Shown here one piece after another: positions 57,661 to 64,000 of a stretch of 64,000 nucleotides of DNA. A program made the position numbers and the translations under genes. The stretch comes from Diphasiastrum complanatum (lineage: Eukaryota > Streptophyta > Lycopodiopsida > Lycopodiales > Lycopodiaceae). Within the stretch, counting starts at the first letter, position 1, and each line of letters begins with the position of its first letter. Below the pieces are notes generated by a model. That model searched no databases. It was not told where the DNA came from and saw nothing but the letters and a program-made list of their open reading frames with translations. Location of the stretch: assembly GCA_029204225.1 (NCBI GenBank), contig CM055114.1, positions 10,713,634 through 10,777,633 of the forward strand, given 5' to 3'.

Positions 57661-58735
57661 ATTCTGATGAATCCGCAAGATACTCGGACAGAGCAACTCA
57701 AGAGCACCTCTCACCTTAGACCGAGGAGGTCTCTAAGAAGACGAGACTAATGAAGACTGAGAGCCGAGTATGAGAGCCGAGAAATACTAGCTAGCAAAAA
57801 CAAGTAAGAACTGTGTAAGCCTCATGGTGAATCCCGGAAGATGGAATGACCATGTAAGAACTAGTATTTCTAGGCAAATGTAATAAATGCAAGTAGACCC
57901 CTCTTAAAGAAAGTAGAGTGAGCCACCTTTTGATGGTAACTTCTAGTGGAGAGCATTATTCCACTTGTAATTTGTGAAATGTAGAAATTCCACTAGGATG
58001 CCACCTAAGGAGCTCTCTTGCTTATTTAAGAGACTCCCTCTTTGTGAAGAGGAGCTTTTTGCATTATATCTACTCCATGCTTAATAAGAAGATTTTCCAT
58101 GAGTTTGATGCTACACTAAGCTTCTTGATCATGATGGTTCTCTTGAGTGATGCCCCTATGATCATGCCCTTCCATTCATATTGTGTGTGGTTGTGGATTT
58201 AGAGTGGATTAGTTTTCTTGCTTTGTAGAGTGGATTAGATTTCTTGCTTTCTTGTGGATTAAAGTAGGATTTAGCATTCAAGTAAACTAGATAGGCTGGT
58301 TTGTGGCATAGATCTTGCACATTTCCCTACAATCCAGTTCTTGATTGTTCTTGAGTAATCTAAGCATCAAGTGATGAGTGTTTCTTGATTCTTAGATTGT
58401 TAAAATGTTGCTAGGAATCTTGTTTCTTGTTTCTTGAATCTTGTTTTCAGTAGCAAATCTAGTTCTTTGATTCAGTAGTTAGTGTAGGTTTTCTCCCTAC
58501 TATGAAATGCTGATCCTCTTGAGCTGTAGATGGTTACATGGCTAGTGTATGCATGTAGCTGAGTATCAAACCCGTTCTCCCATTGACAGGCTGGGAAATA
58601 CATTGAAACTAAAAAACGCTTTTGTTGTTAACTGTTCTAACAAGAAGATAATCCATAACGAACTGTAACGTCAGAAGCAGTAAAACAAAGAAAAGAGACA
58701 AAACCGTGTTCACAGATTCAGTGAATCTGTGAACA
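57652..58735 (+). mobile_element. Gypsy LTR (5' LTR of the leader-repeat element)
   Basis: Probable limits TGTTGG...GAACA give about 1084 bp. A TATA-like TATTTAAG occurs at 58023-58030, followed by CTCCATGCTTAATAAG, which is also seen in the LTR at 18119. TTTGGCATCGTTCC directly after the right end may be a primer site for another tRNA. The limits rest on one copy only. Confidence 0.55.
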
Positions 58736-58976
58736 TTTGGCATCGTTCCACAGCTCCACGGACATTATACAGCTCAAACCATTTTGATCTATGCTCCACA
58801 ACCATTGCTCTCTGCACTTCTACGCTTTCATATCAAAGCACACCATTTTCAAATCGGCCTATCGCGAATCGCACTCCTCAACAGACGCTTCACGCTCCAT
58901 TCCCAGCTGAGCCACGGTTCCATCTCAACTGGCACCAGAACCATCTCTCACACCTCAACCGATGCGCTACAATCAT

Positions 58977-59425
58977 ATCTCAACTAACGGCCTTCAGACT
59001 TATCTCAACCGACGACCATCAATATAATCTCAACCGAAGCCCGTCAATTAGATCTCAATCGACGCCCATCTCTCGGATCTCAACCGGCGGCCTTCAATCC
59101 TATCTCAACTGATGGCCTTCAGACTTATCTCAATCGACAACCATCAATCCAATCTCAACCGAAGCCCATCAGTTAGATCTCAATCGATGCCCATCTCTCG
59201 AATCTCAACTTACGGCCTTCAGTCCTATCTCAACCGACGGCCTTCAGACCTATCTCAACCGATGACCTTAAGTTACATCTCAGTCGAAGCCCATCAGTTA
59301 GATCTCGACCCATGCCCATCTCTCAGATCTCAACCGACAGCCTTCAGTCCAATCTCGACCGACGCCCATCAGTCAGATCTCAACCGACGGCCTCAGTCAG
59401 CTCTCAACCGATGTCCTCAGACAAC
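58977..59425 (+). repeat. 25-bp tandem repeats with 125-bp higher-order pattern
   Basis: About 17 units of 25 bp, each beginning ATCTCAACCGA or a close variant, for example ATCTCAACCGACGGCCTTCA plus five bases. Second halves rotate through five types (..ccatcaat.., ..cccatcagttag, ..cccatctctcg, ..ccttcagtcct, ..ccttcagactt), so similarity peaks every five units. Three such cycles are visible. Confidence 0.85.
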
Positions 59426-59639
59426 TATCAGCAGACGGCCTGCTTCCATCGACCCAGATCCACGCTTGCCCCTAGACAGTTCCACCGACGATCAGACCGG
59501 ATATGCACAGCCTATTCCAAAACCACAACCTGCATTAACGATCTATCTGACAATTTATCTCTCTATTGCACTACTGAAAACAAGATCACATTCAACGCAA
59601 ACGGCCGCATTGATCTGTAGTGACCTCCTTGCATAGTGA

Positions 59640-60560
59640 AATTGTATCCAACCGCAGCAGACCGCAATATTACGGTCTCCAGCTCCTTTATCACCTCCAA
59701 CCGCCATCGACAACCAACAACAACCGTCCTTGACCACCATACACCATCACAGACCGCCATAACCGCAATATTACGGCCTACGACCCCTTCACCACCTTCA
59801 GCCCGAACGACCACCAACGATAGCCATCGCCCACCACGACCATAGCCACTTGCAAACAACCGCCATCGACCTCCATCAACCGTTCCTAACCATTCCTGAC
59901 CACCACACTAGCCATCTTTCGGCCTACTATGAATACATTGCACCATCACAACCCGCAGCAGACCGCAATATTATGGACGACGACTCCTTCATCATCATTA
60001 ACAACCCATACACAACCGTCATAGCCGCAATCCTCCACCATAAACGACCACCAACGACTGTCGACAACCATTAACAGACCGTAAACTACTCGCCACAACC
60101 TCCACAACCGTAACAACTCAAAACAGATTGCCACAACCGCATCTTACGGCCTACCACGAGAGCCACAACCGCCCTTGACCGCAATCCATCGCCATATTAT
60201 GGCCTATGACTCCTACGACTGCAACAAACTGCCATCGACCGTCCAGCCCAATCGACCACCATAGACAGCCACAATCGTCCTTGACTGCCATTCATCGCCA
60301 TATTACGGCTTACGACTCCTACGACCTTCAACGACTGCCATCACCCACACACGACCGTCATATCCCGCAATAGACCGCAATAAACTGCAACAGACTGCAA
60401 TAGACCGCAACCAGATCGTTGTAACCGCAATTGTCTGTTGTATCCGCAAGTGCAACCGTAATAGACCGCTGACACCACACACGTCCGCTGACACCACTAA
60501 CACCGTAATCCACCGTAGTCACCCATCTTCCTCACCTCCGCAACAGACCGCAATTCTACG
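59640..60560 (+). repeat. Second leader repeat block with ACCGCAATATTACGG motif
   Basis: Irregular repeats around CCGCAATATTACGGCCTACG followed by CGACTCCT and runs of CCACC/CCATCGAC. Clear copies lie near 59658, 59766, 59962, 60140, 60195, 60297 and 60548. Spacing varies, so no simple unit can be given. Between 60360 and 60440 a shorter GACCGCAATA repeat occurs in close succession. Confidence 0.65.
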
Positions 60561-60684
60561 GCCTACGACTACCCACGGCCACCTTCGACCTCTATAACCG
60601 CAAAGGATCGCAACCCCACCGTAAACCGTAGGGACCACAAAAAAAAAAAAACCCAAAGAACACCAAAACAATCACCAGTACCCA

Positions 60685-61355
60685 ATGGACCAACACAACG
60701 AGCCTCAAGTCCCAGACGATTATCCATACGAGATCAGGTCCCCTGTAGCTGAACAAATCAGACATCATAGGTTCTACCGAATGCGAGCCGAACTCCAAGA
60801 GCCATCCACAAACCCGTTCAACGGACAAGAATCTGATCAAGCTGAGTCTTCACGCGCACGACCCCATTTTTTTGGTGCTAAGCCCTCACGGGTCAGAACC
60901 AACCCGAATGAAGTCCCTGCTACCCACGGAGCTCATCTTGAGAGACATACACCAAAACTAGACCTACCAAAGTTCGACGGTACTTCGGACCCTCAAAGAT
61001 TTTTGCAAATCTTTGAGAATGCATGTGATGTGTATGGTGAAACATCCCCCGATGTTATGGTCCAACTGTTCTCGATGACCATGATCGCTAAAGCACGTGA
61101 TTGGTTTTTCAACCTTGATCGTGACGAAAAGACAGACTGGTCAATTTTGAAAGAGTCCTTTATCAAACGCTTCAAGCCATTTTGCTTGATAGAAATCCCT
61201 TTTGTCAAGCTAAGTAATATCAAAATGACAAAAGACAAACGAGTATGAGACTATATTGAGCGTTTCAAACGCCTCAAAAGTCAAGTACAAGAATAGCCCT
61301 CTGAACAGATGCTCATCATCTGGTTCTTAGTCAGCCTTCCAAGATGGATTAGGCG
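60685..61355 (+). pseudogene. Ty3/gypsy gag, truncated
   Basis: Starts MDQHNEPQVPDDYPYEIRSP. The capsid domain (residues about 90-190) reads TPKLDLPKFDGTSDPQRFLQ, IFENACDVYGETSPDVMVQL, MIAKARDWFFNLDRDEKTDW and LKESFIKRFKP. The open frame stops at 61246, but the same frame continues to a WFLVSLPRWIRRSLS motif near 61350 with one further stop. The element ends there, about 300 bp from the end of the host gene. It is a close relative of the gag at 8006. Confidence 0.85.
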
Positions 61356-61379
61356 CTCTCTCTCTCTTTCTTAGTCCTA

Positions 61380-61672
61380 AATAAATATAAATGTAACAAT
61401 CTATTATTACCATAAACTATTTATTTATTTATAATCTTAAATTATACATAATGCAAAATGTTAAACACACACATACGTACACTATCTTAAATAATTAAAT
61501 GCATGATATTAGAGAGAAAGCCCAAAGAGGTTTATGGAACACTCCTATGGCGTCACTAAAAGAACCCATCAACTTTTCTGGCTGAACTAATCATTATTAA
61601 GGAGAAACGTCACTCTTCATGCACATTCATTGGGAGCTGATTGTAGTTTGTGGAACTGATTGCTGAAGGTAA
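61380..61672 (-). other. Probable 3' untranslated region with poly(A) signal
   Basis: Downstream of the TmpA-like gene. Overlapping AATAAA motifs lie on the minus strand at 61420-61431, about 245 bp after the stop codon. AT-rich sequence follows. The retroelement gag ends just beyond this point. Confidence 0.5.
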
Positions 61673-63286
61673 TTACGAGTCCCAGATTGGACCAAAGGCT
61701 GCTATTCCAGCAGCTCTGCAGGAAGTCACGAACTCGCGTGTGCCTCTTGGATTACTAGTCACAACCACAACCTCAGCTTCCCATTCCAATGCCTTCTTGA
61801 TCACCATTTCCTTCATCATGGACCTTGATCCTAAAATCGCTGTGTCAAAAACAGTGATCTTTTCTGGAGCCGTTTCGGTTACTACTTTGTAAATGTCATC
61901 GCCATAGGTTTTCTGGATTGAGTTGGCAATCCAAATCACATGCACGTCCGGTTTTGTGGGCTGCATGATGAATGAGAGGTAGATACCAACTCCAGATCCT
62001 GTGGCAACTAGCAACACCCTGTTGTACAAATTAACCAGGAACGGTAGGCCCGTGAAATAGAAAGTTCTGACCCATAGATACTCTGGTGGATTCTTTACGA
62101 GGCCCTTAGTGAAGTCCCCGACTGCACCAGCAATGATTGTGTGCCGCTTTCTTCCGTCAGATATGATGCCAAATGCATGCCATTCCGATAGTGGGGATGG
62201 GCTGATTCGGGTTAGGATCCCAGGTTTGATTCCGCCTGATAAGTTCAGAAGGGTTACGTTTTTCGAATCTGTAACCACCGCTTCAACAGGAACTTTTCGT
62301 AAGAACAGCCAAGGCAAGATGATCAGAAATGTTGTCACGCCTGTAAACCAGACTACTTGCCTTTTCAGTAATAGTCTAACGGACACCGAATACTTGTGAT
62401 TGGAAGGATCGTAACTATACGACAAGATGATAAATATCCAGATCAAAGCAAGACAAGTCCAGCCCGCGAAACGATGCACTCGTTCAAAAACATTATGATG
62501 CAGCATTCTCAACAGAGGAAATGCTCCAATGCAGCTCAGGAGCAGCAGGAAACAAATTCCGCAAGCAACTACCAAAATCTCTGTTGGGGTTGAATGGCGA
62601 AGTCTGAATATACGTGTAATTGCATACATGACCCATATCACGGCTGATACTCCACAGCCACTATGTATTCCTCCTAAACTCTGCATTAATGAAGTCACCC
62701 TGTACTTGAATCCGAGTGGGATGAATGAATGGCCGAAAATTTTCACAATTATCCAAAAGAATACTCGAAGCAGCACTTCGTTTCTCACAAGAACCAGCAT
62801 GAGGATGTTTCCGATGGCAAAGAGAGAGGGATTAGCTTTGGCATAAGGAAAAATATTTGTGGCGGCTAGTAATCCTCCGAAGACATTCAGTGCAATACAT
62901 ACAAGGAGAAGAAACTTGTAATCAGTTAGTTGGCATAGTTCCAAGAGGATTGCTCCTAAGCCAGGCGTTGGAATTCGTTTCTTTACTGGCTTCTCTTGTG
63001 CAGCCGTTCCTTCGAGGGTTCTAGTAGAAGCCTCATCCAATGAGCCTGTTTCAGGATCTCCGAAAAGGCCCTCATCGTCAGTTGGTATCTGGCCAAAGTC
63101 GTAATCAAACGACGTGGTCCTGGCTCTAGACGGCTCGGTAAGCCTTCTGTTTACAGGATCAGTAGGGGAGTTGTTTATTTCTAAGACTCTCTCAACGCTG
63201 ACTTTCATTTCGAAAGACACGCCACGACAGCTTTTCGATCGAAACAGCACCATCTGATCTATGCTTTTGCTCTCTTTGTCTGCCAT
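61673..63286 (-). CDS. TmpA-like membrane flavoprotein (ferric-reductase-like), intronless
   Basis: 537 residues, starting in good context (caaaATGGc). Residues 1-105 are charged and probably disordered (cytosolic). Hydrophobic spans, probably membrane helices, lie near 123-142, 154-180, 210-227, 236-258, 275-292 and 311-329. Conserved-looking His residues include H208, H263, H264 and H271 (HHNVFERVHRFAGW), possible heme or helix-bundle ligands. A cytosolic flavin/NAD module follows: SEWHAFGIISDG (366-378, FAD-motif-like), RTFYFTGLPF (407-416), glycine-rich VLLVATGSGVGI (424-435) and a C-terminal VVVVTSNPRGTREFV ... FGPIWDS. Plant proteins of this kind are annotated as integral membrane protein TmpA or adenylate-forming-reductase-like; the electron acceptor is not known to me. 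No stops or frameshifts, unlike everything else in the window. It is probably active. Confidence 0.85.
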   Translation of the reverse strand: MADKESKSIDQMVLFRSKSCRGVSFEMKVSVERVLEINNSPTDPVNRRLTEPSRARTTSFDYDFGQIPTDDEGLFGDPETGSLDEASTRTLEGTAAQEKPVKKRIPTPGLGAILLELCQLTDYKFLLLVCIALNVFGGLLAATNIFPYAKANPSLFAIGNILMLVLVRNEVLLRVFFWIIVKIFGHSFIPLGFKYRVTSLMQSLGGIHSGCGVSAVIWVMYAITRIFRLRHSTPTEILVVACGICFLLLLSCIGAFPLLRMLHHNVFERVHRFAGWTCLALIWIFIILSYSYDPSNHKYSVSVRLLLKRQVVWFTGVTTFLIILPWLFLRKVPVEAVVTDSKNVTLLNLSGGIKPGILTRISPSPLSEWHAFGIISDGRKRHTIIAGAVGDFTKGLVKNPPEYLWVRTFYFTGLPFLVNLYNRVLLVATGSGVGIYLSFIMQPTKPDVHVIWIANSIQKTYGDDIYKVVTETAPEKITVFDTAILGSRSMMKEMVIKKALEWEAEVVVVTSNPRGTREFVTSCRAAGIAAFGPIWDS

Positions 63287-63426
63287 TTTGCTGGCGGCGC
63301 ACTAGCTCTCGTCCTTTCACAGCTACTTTCAAATGAAAAGTCCAACTCTGATTCACAATTATCTTTCGTATGTGCTTGAGGTCAACTTTCTTTCCATTTC
63401 ATGAACAAACTGCTCCTTGTCGAGCT

Positions 63427-63434
63427 GTTTATAG
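63427..63434 (-). promoter_or_regulatory. Putative TATA box of the TmpA-like gene
   Basis: CTATAAAC on the minus strand, about 145 bp upstream of the ATG, a normal distance for a short plant 5' UTR. No other promoter motif was assessed. Confidence 0.45.
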
Positions 63435-64000
63435 CAGAACCGTGAATACTCACAGTATCAAAGAGCTGCCGGTCTATGTTGATAGGTAAGACAAGCCAGC
63501 AAACGGTAGTCTTTCATGATCAATTATGCATGTGTTCTCGATCAAGACAAATATCAAGATTTCAAATCCGTATGTGTAAGGTGCTTACAATTTCAGATCT
63601 TTCAAGCTCAAAGTTGAGCTTGAAACATGTTTGAGCATCAAACATGCATGTATGAAACTGTAGAATTAGATCTGCAGCTGGATATCATTGCTTACATGAG
63701 AAATAAAAAACAACACTCACACCATCCAAAGGTGGTGATGGGTGCCCCCACCAGCTCCCCCTTGTACTCCCCATCCCTTCTTGCGCTTCCATGCATGCCA
63801 ATGGTGTTCACGAGTGATCTGAACACCTCTTTTGAGTTATCCTCAAAAAAGCCAGCATTTTATGGAAGACTTTTACTTATAAAAAGGGATATATGTGTTT
63901 TCCCGTGCTCCTCGCCCTTCCATGCAGCATGCTAGTGAGGGTGCTCACACAATCCAATGGGTGCATCCCATGCCCATCACCCCCCCAACCCTCGCCACCT
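63435..64000. other. Upstream flank of the TmpA-like gene; no further gene recognised
   Basis: Presumed promoter and intergenic DNA. Open frames here are short and lack motifs. The final 60 bp are C-rich (cccccca runs). Confidence 0.45.

Larger units (their letters stand above)
58736..60684 (+). repeat. Very long, repeat-structured, G-poor gypsy leader
   Basis: Nearly 2 kb between LTR and gag, strongly rich in C and A and poor in G on the coding strand. It contains two repeat blocks described separately. Open frames of up to 174 codons exist because the repeats lack stops, but all frames are similarly open, so coding is doubtful. An A-rich stretch precedes the gag ATG (cccaATGG). Confidence 0.7.

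Noticed and set aside
58977-59425. CRISPR-like array
   Set aside because: Units are contiguous with no unique spacers, and the context is a eukaryotic retrotransposon.
58729-59636. Two ORFs (127 and 174 codons) in the leader as a repeat protein
   Set aside because: The 25-bp unit is not a multiple of three and lacks stops in all frames, so open frames are expected without coding. Not fully excluded.
63627-63935. 102-codon ORF upstream of the TmpA-like gene
   Set aside because: Low-complexity, Pro/Ser-rich translation of promoter-region sequence without a motif.

Overview
This window looks like nuclear DNA of a land plant with a large, repeat-rich genome. It holds one host gene that I can support. 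That gene encodes a 537-residue membrane flavoprotein of the TmpA / ferric-reductase-like type, lies at the right-hand end (61673-63286, minus strand) and reads as a single uninterrupted exon. Almost everything to its left is decayed LTR retrotransposon sequence from both the Ty1/copia and Ty3/gypsy superfamilies, in both orientations and often nested. Plant-type features are primer-binding sites matching the 3' end of initiator-Met tRNA (TGGTATCAGAGC), copia polyproteins in the order gag-PR-INT-RT-RH, one MITE-like inverted-repeat element and long GA/CT microsatellites. The exact lineage (fern, gymnosperm, other) cannot be decided from the sequence.

Layout. 1-4147: no recognisable gene. 4148-5430: minus-strand LTR and gag-like remnants of a gypsy-type element, split by a 0.37 kb MITE. 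5434-7160: copia LTR, primer site and gag piece (LTR family 1). 7430-8275: repeat-rich leader and gag start of a gypsy element. 9490-13160: minus-strand copia element 'A' (gag, PR, INT, partial RT). 13470-17298: 3' part of a gypsy element with unusual extra ORFs downstream of integrase. 17511-19645: integrase end, then an LTR, then gag, all on the plus strand and probably a tandem join. 19655-22240: minus-strand gypsy element with three zinc knuckles and an in-frame loss of the RT region. 22245-25525: plus-strand copia 'D' ending in LTR family 1, again followed by a primer site. 25530-26990: leader repeats, a (GA)58 tract and unassigned sequence. 26990-29430: plus-strand copia 'H' with an unrecognised 160-residue ORF in place of RT. 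29915-37716: a TATA box, a (CT)58 tract and two 2.6-2.7 kb direct repeats carrying a minus-strand gag. 38101-44928: copia 'B', the most complete element, with a solo LTR of family 1 nested inside it. 45944-53170: plus-strand copia 'G' split by minus-strand copia 'F'. 53780-57410: plus-strand gypsy pol. 57652-61355: gypsy LTR, a very long repeat-structured leader and gag, ending about 300 bp from the stop codon of the host gene.

None of the retroelements looks autonomous. Stops, frameshifts, changed catalytic residues and internal deletions are everywhere. The items most worth following up are the leader built of 25-bp monomers in a 125-bp higher-order pattern, the extra post-integrase ORFs of the gypsy element, the copia elements whose RT region is replaced by unknown ORFs, and a CACACGTGTG-type palindrome that recurs at LTR ends and in leaders of several copia families.
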